From Profundibacter sp033851955 (lineage in GTDB: Bacteria; Pseudomonadota; Alphaproteobacteria; Rhodobacterales; Rhodobacteraceae), in the NCBI GenBank assembly GCA_033851955.1, contig JAWSVK010000006.1, positions 201,052-265,051 on the forward strand: a stretch of DNA of 64,000 nucleotides. The letters are read 5' to 3'. This document shows, one piece after another, positions 1-9,233 of this stretch. Every line of letters starts with the position of its first letter. The first letter of the stretch is position 1. The position numbers and the translations under genes are program-made. The notes beneath the pieces are model-generated. The model was not told where the DNA came from. It did not search any database and worked only from the letters and a program-made list of their open reading frames with translations.

Positions 1-90
1 GGCCACGGCCACGGCGCGCTTGGCGTCGTTTTGACCGATGATAAAGCGGTCCAATTCAGAAACGATTTCGCGGGGGGTAAGATCAGACAT
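1..90 (-). CDS. hslU: ATP-dependent protease ATPase subunit HslU, N-terminal fragment
   Basis: Only the first 30 codons lie in the window; the gene runs off the left edge. The peptide begins MSDLTPREIVSELDRFIIGQ and continues NDAKRAVAVA, the characteristic N-terminus of HslU (ClpY), the AAA+ unfoldase that feeds substrates to the HslV peptidase in the cytoplasm. The start ATG overlaps the last 8 bases of the preceding membrane-protein gene, so the two are probably translationally coupled. Its partner hslV lies one gene upstream on the same strand, with the membrane-protein gene between the two subunits. Recognition is firm although Walker motifs are outside the window. Confidence 0.93.
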   Translation of the reverse strand, partial: MSDLTPREIVSELDRFIIGQNDAKRAVAVA

Positions 91-1159
91 TGTGGCCTCG
101 AATGTAGGGTGGGAAACGGTCTTTGTAAGGAAAGTCGGGCAGCAAACGCATCAGCCATGATCGAATTTGTGTCCACCATGTGCCGAGCGCCGTGATGAAT
201 GCGCCAAGGATCAGCAGCGTGTAAACCATGCTGGCACCATCACCCAGATCGCTGCTCATCGCCCAGATGATAATGGCGCCAAGATAGCCTATCCCAGCCG
301 TCAGGAACGAGCGCCGATCAATGACCAGCGATATGATGGTGACGACGAGCAGCAACAATGCCGTCAGCAAATAAGCGGAGCTGCCGCCACTGTTATAAAG
401 TGTGAGCGCCATCGTGTTGACGATCGCGGGGGCGGCCAGCAGGTGCAGCCAAAACCCTGTTGCCGAATAACGGCTGATGCGGTGCGGATCTTTGGTATCA
501 AAGTAGATCCCAAACCCAAAAGCGAGGAAGCCGAATATCAGGGAACCCAGTGCAAGGCCGCCGCCCTCGCTAAGGTCAAACAGACCAGCAGGGAAATCGC
601 GCAACGGCATGCTTGAGCCTTGATGGCTCATGGCGGAGTAAATCAGGATCAAGCCGAATATACCGAAAACAAACATTGCGAACGGCAGTTTGAACATGCG
701 GAAATAGCCCAGCATGCTGACCATACCGACCGCGCCCATAATCATAAGGTGCCACGCGTCAACGTTGCCGTTGGTGACATCAAACAAGAACAAAATAAAG
801 GCGCCCAGAAAAACGCCAAAGCCAGCAGCAAGTGAAATGCTGGGTAGGCTCATCCGGCGCTTCAATGTAAAATAAAACGCGAAAACCCAGGTCAGGATCA
901 TACCCAAGGCGGTAATTCCAAGGCCGCCACCGATGACAGCCCCAAAAGTAAGAATGCCGGAAAACAGCAACCACAACCCGACGGTGACGAAAATTTCGCT
1001 GAATCCCTTGAAAAACTCAAACGGCTCATCATCGGCGACCAGTCCGTCACGCACACCCAAACGTTCTTGCGCTAGGGCAAGCAGGCTTGCTGCCTGACCC
1101 TCGTTTAGCACACCCGCCGCAACGGCAGCGCGAATATCATCTTTAGAAAAATCGCTCAA
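83..1159 (-). CDS. Polytopic membrane protein between hslV and hslU (DUF2157-like)
   Basis: 358 aa. A soluble N-terminal helix-rich stretch (about residues 1-45, with a GVLNEGQAASLLALAQERLG segment) is followed by roughly ten hydrophobic segments to the C-terminus, so this is an inner-membrane protein. The N-terminal segment resembles the start of DUF2157-type membrane proteins, but I cannot assign a function. It sits 6 bases downstream of hslV and overlaps the hslU start by 8 bases, so it is embedded in the protease operon. That location suggests co-expression with HslUV; it does not prove a role in proteolysis. It could also be an unrelated passenger in the transcript. Confidence 0.8.
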   Translation of the reverse strand: MSDFSKDDIRAAVAAGVLNEGQAASLLALAQERLGVRDGLVADDEPFEFFKGFSEIFVTVGLWLLFSGILTFGAVIGGGLGITALGMILTWVFAFYFTLKRRMSLPSISLAAGFGVFLGAFILFLFDVTNGNVDAWHLMIMGAVGMVSMLGYFRMFKLPFAMFVFGIFGLILIYSAMSHQGSSMPLRDFPAGLFDLSEGGGLALGSLIFGFLAFGFGIYFDTKDPHRISRYSATGFWLHLLAAPAIVNTMALTLYNSGGSSAYLLTALLLLVVTIISLVIDRRSFLTAGIGYLGAIIIWAMSSDLGDGASMVYTLLILGAFITALGTWWTQIRSWLMRLLPDFPYKDRFPPYIRGHNV

Positions 1160-1165
1160 CTGAAC

Positions 1166-1723
1166 CTACCCTTTGATGGTTTCAACGGTCAGATTTCCGT
1201 TGGTATATACACAAATATCCGCTGCAATCGCCATGGCTTTGCGCGCCACTTCTTCGGCACTTAGCTTGGTATCCATCAGGGCGCGCGCCGCCGCCAGCGC
1301 ATAGTTCCCGCCCGACCCAATCGCTGTAACATCATGCTCTGGTTCCAGCACATCACCAGCGCCAGTGATCACAAAGATGTCTTTGCCGTCTGTCACGATC
1401 AGCATCGCCTCCAGTTTTTGCAGGTACTTATCGGTGCGCCAATCTTTGGCCAGCTCAACTGACGCGCGGGCCAATTGACCGGGAGTTGCCTCCAACTTGA
1501 CCTCCAAGCGCTCCAGCAGTGTAAATGCATCAGCCGTCGATCCCGCAAAACCTGCCACAACGTCAAAGCCACCCGGCGACAGGCGGCGGACCTTTTTGGC
1601 TGTGCCCTTCATGACGGTTTGGCCAATGCTGACCTGACCATCCCCCGCGATAACGACTTCGCCGTCTTTTTTCACACCGATGATTGTGGTGCCGTGCCAC
1701 CCTGGGAATTGATCGTCTGCCAT
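1166..1723 (-). CDS. hslV: ATP-dependent protease peptidase subunit HslV
   Basis: 185 aa from the ATG at 1723, chosen because an AGGAGG Shine-Dalgarno lies just upstream and the length fits the family; an upstream in-frame start at 1747 has no such site. HslV (ClpQ) is a proteasome-like threonine peptidase that forms a dodecamer capped by HslU. The sequence carries GTTIIGVKKDGEVVIAGDGQ, where the second glycine-flanked Thr (about residue 12) becomes the N-terminal nucleophile after propeptide removal, and the later GSGGNYALAAARAL block typical of the family. It lies downstream of trxA, separated from it by a terminator-like hairpin, so it probably starts its own hslV-membrane protein-hslU transcript. 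Confidence 0.96.
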   Translation of the reverse strand: MADDQFPGWHGTTIIGVKKDGEVVIAGDGQVSIGQTVMKGTAKKVRRLSPGGFDVVAGFAGSTADAFTLLERLEVKLEATPGQLARASVELAKDWRTDKYLQKLEAMLIVTDGKDIFVITGAGDVLEPEHDVTAIGSGGNYALAAARALMDTKLSAEEVARKAMAIAADICVYTNGNLTVETIKG

Positions 1724-1783
1724 TTTGGCCTCCTGCTTGGTTGTCACCTATATGGCAATGGCGGGCGGGCAACACAAGTTGGC

Positions 1784-1813
1784 AAAGAAAAAGGGGCGCA
1801 AATTGCACCCCTT
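1784..1813 (-). terminator. Rho-independent terminator of trxA
   Basis: Read on the minus strand, an 11-bp stem (AAGGGGTGCAA pairing with TTGCGCCCCTT, one G-T wobble, very short loop) is followed by TTTCTTT. It begins about 20 bases after the trxA stop codon. Position and T-tract fit an intrinsic terminator that separates trxA from hslV. Confidence 0.75.
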
Positions 1814-1834
1814 GATCCGAAAATTTGTGTTGGC

Positions 1835-2155
1835 TTAGATGGATTCTTCGATCCAACCCTGAATGGCAGATTTAGGCGCCGCACCTGTTTTGTTTGCCAC
1901 AACTTGACCGTCCTTTAACAAGAACAAGGCAGGAATGCCACGCACGCCCATTTGGGCAGGTGTGTTCGGGTTTTCGTCAACGTTCACTTTGACGATCTTT
2001 ACCTTGCCGTCCATCTCGGCGGACAACTCTTCCAATGATGGGCCGATTTGTTTGCATGGGCCGCACCATTCCGCCCAGAAATCCACCACGACGGGTACGT
2101 CTGATTTTAGAACTTCGGCGTCAAATGTTGCGTCTGTAACTGCTACTGTGGCCAT
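1835..2155 (-). CDS. trxA: Thioredoxin
   Basis: 106 aa, the normal length for thioredoxin 1. The active site WCGPC lies near residue 31 in the context DFWAEWCGPCKQIGP, and the cis-proline motif GIPALFLLKDG follows near residue 75, so the dithiol/disulfide redox centre is intact. It reduces cytoplasmic protein disulfides using thioredoxin reductase. It is the last gene of the divL-to-trxA run, 67 bases after addA, and is followed by a hairpin terminator. The addAB-trxA neighbourhood is common in Alphaproteobacteria. The gap before the start may hold its own promoter, but I saw no clear -35/-10. Confidence 0.97.
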   Translation of the reverse strand: MATVAVTDATFDAEVLKSDVPVVVDFWAEWCGPCKQIGPSLEELSAEMDGKVKIVKVNVDENPNTPAQMGVRGIPALFLLKDGQVVANKTGAAPKSAIQGWIEESI

Positions 2156-2222
2156 GATGTGCTCCTTGGCGAATGTGTTTGATAAGTGGTTGAGGGGAAC
2201 CTAAGTAGCCGCGTGCCAAGCG

Positions 2223-5200
2223 TCAAGGGACAGAGTTGGCGCGCAACGCCGCAGTCACGACCTCGTGTTCCAGCGGCATAAGCGTTGCGGTCTTGGTCCA
2301 AAGGATCGCGGTTTCAATCCGGTGGTTTGGATAAACCTGCTCTAATGCGCCGAAATAGGCCCCAAGTTGCCGCAACAGACCGTCAGGAACCGCGTCTGTT
2401 GTGGGTGGGACAACGGCGTTTGATTTGAAATCAATGGCTAGAATGCGGTCAGGAAAAATAACCAGCCTGTCGATAATCCCGTGCATGCGTTGGTCATCCA
2501 AATCGCTCAGTGTGGCGGTGATCGGCACCTCTGCCAGTGCATTGGCGCCAAACACAAAGGCTAATTCAGGGGTTTTTAGAACTGCGATGGCCTCATTATA
2601 TACGCTAGAAAATTCAGGCTCCGAAACGGTGGACAATAAATACTTTGCCAACCGCGGCCACTCTGGCTCTGGCTGGCTTGAAAGATGCTCAAGCAACGAA
2701 TGGATGTGATTGCCTCGCTCCATTGCCTCTGCTTCGGACAGACCGCCAACCTCGCCAGCCAACGCTTTTGCGCCGCTCAGTTGGGAAGGAGAAATCGTCT
2801 GGGCAGAGCGCTCGGGGATTGCAGCCGGAACCGCTGCCCATTGAGGCAATTTGGTCTTTGGATTTTCCGTCGCAACGGTCGGTGTCGCGCTCAACTCATC
2901 CCACGCGCCAGACTGCAGCCGTGATCCCAACCCGCAATCAAACGTGAACGGTTCGGCGTGCGCAGTTTTCATCCCAGCCTCAATCATCCCATGCCAAGAT
3001 GTGCCATCACTGTCCAGCTTGCCCGCACCGCAAACAATCAGCCATTTTTCAGCGCGGGTCATCGCCACATACAGCAGCCGTAGTCTCTCTTGCTCTGCTT
3101 CATGCCGCAACTTTTTGCGGGCAACGGTAATCTCGTTGGGGCAGTTGTCCTTGTTGACTTGCCACATCACGCCGCCATTTTCAGCCGGATAAATTTGGGA
3201 CTGCATTTTTAATTCCCATTTGGCCGTGTCTGGCAGAATAACAATTGGCGATTCCAGCCCTTTGGCTCCATGCACCGTCATCACCCTGATGCGATCACTA
3301 GCGCTGTCCATCTGGCGTTTGATCTCGACCTCTTCGGCCTCGAGCCAAGAAATAAACCCTGTCAGGCTGGGCACATCCATACGCTCAAAACTCATGGCCT
3401 GTGACAACAGCGCATCAATGCCGTCCTCGGCTTCAACTCCCAAACGTGCCAGCAGATTTTTGCGCCCATGGAACCGCGTCAAAATTCGTTCAAGCAACTC
3501 AAAGGGCCGTAAATAATCGGCATCTTTTCGCAGCGCATTCAACATGGCCATCGTTTCAGGATATTCCTCAGAACGGCTGCGCAACCCTGCCCACAAATAG
3601 GCCTTGTCGGCTCGCCTATGGGCCAGATCAAACAGCTCTTGTTCACTCCAACCAAACAGCGGAGACCGCAACGCACAGGCAAGCGACAGATCATCCTCAG
3701 GTGTCGCTAAAAATGCCAGTAGCGCGGTCAAATCTTTCACCGCCAACTCAGCCCCGATTTTCAAACGGTCCGCACCAGCAATCGCCAGCCCAGCCTTCTT
3801 GCAGGCACGGATGATTTCATGGAACAGTTTTGAACGGCGACGCACAAGGATCAAAAAATCACCCTCGGAAATGGGGCGCATTTTATAGGTATCAGTGTTG
3901 TTGATTTCCTCAGGGATCAACGCGCCGTCCTGACACATTGATTTGATGCTCTGCGCAATCTCCTCCGCCAAAACCACGGCCTCGTGATTGTCCGCCAACT
4001 TGTCTGTTGGATCAAACCAATCCTTCTTTTCAGGGTCTTGGGTCTTTTCAATAACCGGCCACAGATCAACCCGCCCAGGCATGTTTGATTTAAAGGTGCG
4101 GTGTTTGACCTCACCCCCAAGCCCGTTGTCGGCATGGCCTTGCAGCGTGTAATCAACCAGCCGCATGATCGGATCAGCGGACCGAAACGAATGCTCCAGT
4201 TGCTGCGCCTGAAACGGCGCATCAACCTGTGCCATTTGACCTTTGAAATAGTCCTTCATTCGGTCAAACTCGGCCGGATCGGCGCCCTGAAACGAATAGA
4301 TCGATTGTTTCTGATCGCCCACCGCGAAAATCGTGCGCACCTTATCTGATTGCGCGCCTTCACCCGTGGTGAATTCTTGCGCCAATTGTTTGATCACATC
4401 CCATTGTCGTGGGCTGGTGTCTTGGGCCTCATCGACCAAAATGTGGTCGATACCGCCATCCAGCCGGAACAGCACCCATTGAGCGACATGCGGATCGTTC
4501 AGCAGTTTGGCCGTCAGGTCGATCAGATCGTCAAAATCAAGCCAACCCTTCTGCTGTTTGCGTGCCTCATATTGAGGTAAAAACGCATGCGCGAACCGGT
4601 ATAACGCATAGGTTTTTTCGGCAGCGTTTAACGCAACCCGCGATTTACGCGCGGTTTCCACCCGACCCATCAGATCGTTCAGTTGATCCATCTGTGCGTC
4701 CAGCGCCTTTTGCGTTGCCTTGGTTGGAAAACTGCCTATCTTTGCTGTGAACGGCTCCTTCGCGCTGCCGCCAGTCAGGAATACAGATTCAAAAACCGCT
4801 AGATCCACGTATTTGAAGTTTGCCGTGTTGATGGACTCCAACTTGATAGCGGCCTTAAGATCATTCGCGGACCCACCCCGCAGAGCCGACAACAGGTCGC
4901 TCAACAGCGCCGCTTCACTTCCCAGAATAACCGAAGACACAATGCCGGCTTTGCTCGTATCTGGCTTCAGCCCAAACATGTCCCAAATCGCCGTCGCATC
5001 CGCAGCGTCACCCAACGCATCACGATGCTTGGCAATCTCGGCGGTCAGTTTGTTGAAATCACTGTCAGTATAAAATTGCGCCAGAGCATCCACCGCTGCC
5101 ATGTCATCACCGTCTGCCATTTCCTCAACGATTTCGGACCGCAGCAAATTGGCGGCCCGTTCGTCCATTTCGGTAAACTGTGGCGACACTCCAGCCTCTA

Positions 5201-5609
5201 GTGGGAAGCGCCGCAACAAGGACGCGCAGAACGAGTGAATGGTCTGAATTTTCAGCCCACCCGGCGTTTCAATCGCACGGGCAAACAGGGTGCGGGCCTT
5301 GCGCAATTCGTCTTTGTCGATGGCGCGGTCAACACCTAACTCGCGCAGCTCCTTGGCCAAGGCATCTGCGTCTTGCATGGCCCAAACCCCCAACCGCTTA
5401 AACAACCGGTTCTGCATCTCGCTGGCGGCGGCTTTGGTGTAGGTCAGGCATAGGATGTGCTGTGGCTCGACCTCCTCCAATAACAATCGCGCTACGCGGT
5501 CGGTCAAAACCCGCGTTTTGCCGGACCCCGCATTGGCCGACAACCAAGTGGAAAACCCTGGCATGGCGGCCTGAACTTGACGCTCGGTGGCGTCATCACG
5601 GCGCATCAT
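2223..5609 (-). CDS. addA: Double-strand break repair helicase AddA
   Basis: About 1128 aa. UvrD-like helicase motifs appear in order: Walker A SANAGSGKTRVLTDRVARLL near the N-terminus, Walker B HILVDEAQDTSPRQWDVI, motif III AVGDQKQSIYSFQGADP, motif V VMTVHGAKGLESPIV and motif VI LLYVAMTRAEKWL. The C-terminus has a RecB-type nuclease core (IIDRL ... AIDFKSN). With AddB it resects double-strand breaks, the alphaproteobacterial counterpart of RecBCD. The ATG at 5609 (or the adjacent one at 5606) overlaps the addB stop and gives translational coupling; a longer upstream reading adds an unconserved leader. All key residues seen are intact. Confidence 0.96.
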   Translation of the reverse strand: MMRRDDATERQVQAAMPGFSTWLSANAGSGKTRVLTDRVARLLLEEVEPQHILCLTYTKAAASEMQNRLFKRLGVWAMQDADALAKELRELGVDRAIDKDELRKARTLFARAIETPGGLKIQTIHSFCASLLRRFPLEAGVSPQFTEMDERAANLLRSEIVEEMADGDDMAAVDALAQFYTDSDFNKLTAEIAKHRDALGDAADATAIWDMFGLKPDTSKAGIVSSVILGSEAALLSDLLSALRGGSANDLKAAIKLESINTANFKYVDLAVFESVFLTGGSAKEPFTAKIGSFPTKATQKALDAQMDQLNDLMGRVETARKSRVALNAAEKTYALYRFAHAFLPQYEARKQQKGWLDFDDLIDLTAKLLNDPHVAQWVLFRLDGGIDHILVDEAQDTSPRQWDVIKQLAQEFTTGEGAQSDKVRTIFAVGDQKQSIYSFQGADPAEFDRMKDYFKGQMAQVDAPFQAQQLEHSFRSADPIMRLVDYTLQGHADNGLGGEVKHRTFKSNMPGRVDLWPVIEKTQDPEKKDWFDPTDKLADNHEAVVLAEEIAQSIKSMCQDGALIPEEINNTDTYKMRPISEGDFLILVRRRSKLFHEIIRACKKAGLAIAGADRLKIGAELAVKDLTALLAFLATPEDDLSLACALRSPLFGWSEQELFDLAHRRADKAYLWAGLRSRSEEYPETMAMLNALRKDADYLRPFELLERILTRFHGRKNLLARLGVEAEDGIDALLSQAMSFERMDVPSLTGFISWLEAEEVEIKRQMDSASDRIRVMTVHGAKGLESPIVILPDTAKWELKMQSQIYPAENGGVMWQVNKDNCPNEITVARKKLRHEAEQERLRLLYVAMTRAEKWLIVCGAGKLDSDGTSWHGMIEAGMKTAHAEPFTFDCGLGSRLQSGAWDELSATPTVATENPKTKLPQWAAVPAAIPERSAQTISPSQLSGAKALAGEVGGLSEAEAMERGNHIHSLLEHLSSQPEPEWPRLAKYLLSTVSEPEFSSVYNEAIAVLKTPELAFVFGANALAEVPITATLSDLDDQRMHGIIDRLVIFPDRILAIDFKSNAVVPPTTDAVPDGLLRQLGAYFGALEQVYPNHRIETAILWTKTATLMPLEHEVVTAALRANSVP

Positions 5610-8551
5610 TTCAACACCTCTTTTTCCGGCTCGGCACTTTCGTCCCATTCACCAAACCGCGCCAAATGATCATAGTCGTAATCATACTGCATCTTTTCCA
5701 TTGCCCGCCGCGACGTATACCCTTTGCCGCCCACTGTGTAGGCCGCAATCAGGGTCTCAAGCTCCTCCCAAACGGTATCAGAATTTGTTTCATCCAACGG
5801 TGCCGCGACAACGCTTGGGTTTGATCCAAGCCCGATAAAAGACGCCTCAGCTATGCGGGTATCGGCCAAGCCCTTAAAGCCCGCATGCTCAATGAGTGCG
5901 GCCGTGAGCAACAGCTGTTTGTCGAAATATGTCTGCATGCTCTTGGACGGCGGCGACCCTGTTTTGTAATCGTACACATAGGTCATACCGTCGCTTGAGC
6001 GGTCCAACCGGTCTGCTCTTGCGGTAAGACTGACGTCCAACGCCCCAACTTTTGCGCCGCCCATTTGCTCCAAGGCGAACACCGTGGCAAGCTTTGCGCG
6101 TTCGATCTCGCCTTGCAAAAACCAATCGGCAAATCGCTCGACCTTGGCGCGCCAAACACGGCGCGCGGCGGGCCAAGGCGCGTCAGCTTCTAAAACCTCA
6201 TCGGCAATCACCAACAGTCGAGCCTTGGCCGCGTCGTGGGTTTCATCGCTGCGCTCTTCAACGAACCGCTCTAATATGCGATGGACGATTGTGCCATTTA
6301 ACGGCGCATCAGGATGCTGGCGGATCGCATCCAGCGGGTACAACCGCAAGATTTTGCTGGCATAGATCGCATAAGGGTCGCGGATCAGTTTGGTTATTCC
6401 GGTCACAGATAGGGATTTTGGCTGCGCCTCAACGGGGGGTGCAGGGGCGGGCCGTGTTGCGGGGGCTACGGGATCTAAAACCTCTTCAAGCGCGTCGACC
6501 ATTTTCAGCAGATCATGCCCACGATTGCACATCGCTTCATAGGCTTCGGCCCCGCCGGTTTCCTTTAATCCGCCCAACAGATTGGCCAGTCGGTTCAACC
6601 AGCGCGACGGCACCGTCTGCGCTTCAGAATCGCGAACAGCACGGGTGAGCCAAACTTCTTTGGCACCGATGGCTTGCTGAAAATCATGGGCCGACAATCC
6701 GATCTGGCGTTCCGGTAACAACAACCCGACCTTTTGGCGCATCGGTCGGTTCATCCATGGGTCAGGGTTGGGCGAGCTCGGCCAGATACCGTCATTCAAA
6801 CCCCCAAGGACCACCAGATCAGCACCCTGAACACGCGCCTCCAGTGTGCCCCAGATCATGATGTTGGGATGCGGTCGGGTCGGGTCGTGAACTTCTGCTT
6901 GACCCAGCACATTGTGAAACAGATTGTTGTAATCTGCCACCGAAAGCAGGCCGCCAAACACTGCATTTTCCTGCAGACTCTGCACCTGCTCCAAGGCTTT
7001 GACACCCGCCGGTTTTTCCCACAAGGCGCCACTACCGCCATCATCAGGCCCGGCCGCCAAAGCATGCGCGAGCGATAGATGATGCTCCAAATGGTCCGAT
7101 AAATCGAGCGCAGCACGGTCCTCTAACCCATCCAGCAAACCTCCCAGCCACGCTGCCCAAGCCCATCGCCCATCGTCATTGTGGGCCGCCGCCCATGCCG
7201 ACAGGCTGTCCTTGGTTGGAAACGGCGGGCCATTTCTGCGCGTGTGTAGTTCCAAATCACGAGTCCAGCGCAGATGATCACCGCGCCCCGCATCACCGGA
7301 ATGTGTCAGCGGATGTTTCAGCAACGCCAACAGGTTTTCCGATGTTAAAACCTGACCGAACAAGGCTGCAGTTTGAAGCAAAAACCGACCTGGTGCCGAC
7401 ATGGGCAATGGCAAACCAGCACTGTCATCTGGTTCGATGTCCCAACGATCCAGCGCTGCCACAACCTGACGGGTCAGCATCCGATCCGGTGAAATTAGCG
7501 CAGCCGTTTTGCCCGTCTCTGCACATTCTCGCAGTTTCAACGCAATCGCCAGCGCTTCAATCCGGGACGACGGAGCCTCGACCAAAGCCAAGTTTTGCGT
7601 GGCCTGATCCAAATCCTTCAAAAGACGACCTTCGGACATCCATTGGTCCGTCACAGGCGCTGGGCGCAACGCGAGCGAAACCAGACGATTGCGCGCATCA
7701 CTTGGTGGCTCACATTGGGCCCATTTTTGAATGTCAGTCGCTGAAATTTCCAGCGTGTTTTGCAAAGCACGAAACCGAAACTGCGGATGATCAGCCGCCG
7801 TCATCGCGTTGTCCATTGCAGACCAAACATGGTCCGGCAGATCAAAATCATATCCGGGCAACACCACAGCCCCCTGAGGCAGTTTCGCAACCGCCGTCAT
7901 CAACAGATGTGTCGCCCCGCGTGATCCGGTTGATCCTGCAATAATGATCGGATGAGCGGGCGGATTGATTGCCCAATCATGGCTCAGACGCTGCACCACC
8001 ATATGCTGACGGGCCTCTGCATCAGGGCTCTGCTCAGCGGCCTCGCCGAAATACTGTTGGATCAGTCGTACAAATTCGAGCGCTCTGTTCCAATGCCCTG
8101 ATTGATCAGACACATCCAAGGCTTGGATCGCATCAGGGGTAACGCCCTCGCTTTGCATTTCGTCCATTAGATTAGCGAGACTATCCGTAAGATCGAAAAG
8201 TGCTGCGCGCGGGGCAAGATCGGGTTGCAGGCGCAGCAATTCGACAACCAATTGTGACAGCTCTAACCGACGTTGCAGTTTCGGGACTGCAGGTGGAATA
8301 TCGGCCACTGCGCTCGACTTTCCCAGATCAGTGATCAGGCGGATACGTGGCAGCAGCATCGCGGGGCCAGCGTCAAAAATATCGCGAATGCGCCGTTGCA
8401 TGCGTTGGGTGCTTACATAGATTTCAACCGTTGCCAGATAGTCAGGTGCGCGGGTTTTGCACCGCTCTAGCAACCCCTGCACCAAGGCATCAGGAAAATC
8501 GACTCCGGCCGCAAGGCCAAACACACGCGGGGTTGAGCAGGGTTCAAACAT
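5606..8551 (-). CDS. addB: Double-strand break repair nuclease AddB
   Basis: About 981 aa from ATG 8551 (alternative ATG 8557); the protein then starts MFEPCSTPRVFGLAAGVDFP, typical of alphaproteobacterial AddB. It has an inactivated helicase-like fold with a degenerate P-loop region (IIIAGSTGSRGATHLLM) and a C-terminal RecB-family nuclease with TARADRLDR and VYDYKTG, carrying the D-x-K catalytic pair. It partners AddA in end resection before RecA loading. The start overlaps the end of murU by 8 bases and its stop overlaps addA, so murU-addB-addA are read as one coupled unit. Confidence 0.95.
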   Translation of the reverse strand: MFEPCSTPRVFGLAAGVDFPDALVQGLLERCKTRAPDYLATVEIYVSTQRMQRRIRDIFDAGPAMLLPRIRLITDLGKSSAVADIPPAVPKLQRRLELSQLVVELLRLQPDLAPRAALFDLTDSLANLMDEMQSEGVTPDAIQALDVSDQSGHWNRALEFVRLIQQYFGEAAEQSPDAEARQHMVVQRLSHDWAINPPAHPIIIAGSTGSRGATHLLMTAVAKLPQGAVVLPGYDFDLPDHVWSAMDNAMTAADHPQFRFRALQNTLEISATDIQKWAQCEPPSDARNRLVSLALRPAPVTDQWMSEGRLLKDLDQATQNLALVEAPSSRIEALAIALKLRECAETGKTAALISPDRMLTRQVVAALDRWDIEPDDSAGLPLPMSAPGRFLLQTAALFGQVLTSENLLALLKHPLTHSGDAGRGDHLRWTRDLELHTRRNGPPFPTKDSLSAWAAAHNDDGRWAWAAWLGGLLDGLEDRAALDLSDHLEHHLSLAHALAAGPDDGGSGALWEKPAGVKALEQVQSLQENAVFGGLLSVADYNNLFHNVLGQAEVHDPTRPHPNIMIWGTLEARVQGADLVVLGGLNDGIWPSSPNPDPWMNRPMRQKVGLLLPERQIGLSAHDFQQAIGAKEVWLTRAVRDSEAQTVPSRWLNRLANLLGGLKETGGAEAYEAMCNRGHDLLKMVDALEEVLDPVAPATRPAPAPPVEAQPKSLSVTGITKLIRDPYAIYASKILRLYPLDAIRQHPDAPLNGTIVHRILERFVEERSDETHDAAKARLLVIADEVLEADAPWPAARRVWRAKVERFADWFLQGEIERAKLATVFALEQMGGAKVGALDVSLTARADRLDRSSDGMTYVYDYKTGSPPSKSMQTYFDKQLLLTAALIEHAGFKGLADTRIAEASFIGLGSNPSVVAAPLDETNSDTVWEELETLIAAYTVGGKGYTSRRAMEKMQYDYDYDHLARFGEWDESAEPEKEVLK

Positions 8552-9233
8552 CGGCATTTCCCAGCATCTCTTCAGCGACCTTGATACCAGCAGGGGTGCC
8601 AACATCGCACCAGCCGCCCAAATGGGTCACGCCAAAAATGCGACGGGGTTCATACATTTGGTCCCACAATTCATGCATCGAAAACTTGGCGTCCATCACA
8701 TTTATCAACCCATCGGTTTTGATAATTTGCGCCCCCGTATAGACCAGATCAGGACCGCGCTTTATAGCGCCGTCGTCAGCCAGCAAGAAATCGCCATCAC
8801 GAGTATACCCACGCGCATTTTCCCGTGACGTCAGCAACAAAAGTGCATCCATTTTGTCGGGGTCCCAAGCTTTGGCAAGCGTCGTCAACGGGTTTTCACC
8901 TGTCCAAATCGCGTCCGTATTGAGTGTAAAAACAGGGTTCGCATCCAACAACGGCAAGGCCTGCCGCAGGCCGCCACCTGTTTCAAGAATTTCCGCTTCA
9001 TACGACAATGACAGATCGCGGTCGTTCAGATGCGCGGCCATCATTTCAGGCAGGTAGTGGGTGTTGACAACAACCGTTTTCAGACCTGCGTCCTTAACGA
9101 TACCTAGCGTATGATCAATCAGCGCCGCCCCTGCCACTTTGATCAATGGCTTGGGGCAGTTCGCAGTCAAGTCGCCCATCCGCGTCCCAAAACCCGCGGC
9201 GAAAAGCATGATGGCATCGGGCGCTATTGGCAT
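8544..9233 (-). CDS. murU: N-acetylmuramate alpha-1-phosphate uridylyltransferase-like nucleotidyltransferase
   Basis: 229 aa sugar nucleotidyltransferase. The N-terminus has the Rossmann signature MLFAAGFGTRMGDLTANCPKP, where the GTRMG loop and the lysine bind the nucleotide, and FTLNTDAIW supplies the metal-binding aspartate. Next to an AmgK-type sugar kinase this is best read as MurU, which makes UDP-MurNAc from MurNAc-1-phosphate in the peptidoglycan-recycling bypass that avoids MurA/fosfomycin. The enzymatic class is certain; the exact sugar rests on the neighbour pair. It overlaps amgK upstream by 10 bases and addB downstream by 8. Confidence 0.88.
   Translation of the reverse strand: MPIAPDAIMLFAAGFGTRMGDLTANCPKPLIKVAGAALIDHTLGIVKDAGLKTVVVNTHYLPEMMAAHLNDRDLSLSYEAEILETGGGLRQALPLLDANPVFTLNTDAIWTGENPLTTLAKAWDPDKMDALLLLTSRENARGYTRDGDFLLADDGAIKRGPDLVYTGAQIIKTDGLINVMDAKFSMHELWDQMYEPRRIFGVTHLGGWCDVGTPAGIKVAEEMLGNADV

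Noticed and set aside
6052..6648. 198-codon plus-strand open frame
   Set aside because: Antisense to the addB nuclease region; Arg/Pro-rich composition typical of a frame shadow.
7195..7944. 249-codon plus-strand open frame
   Set aside because: Lies antisense inside addB, whose motifs and frame are convincing; the product is Pro/Ser/His-rich, has no domain and no ribosome-binding site.
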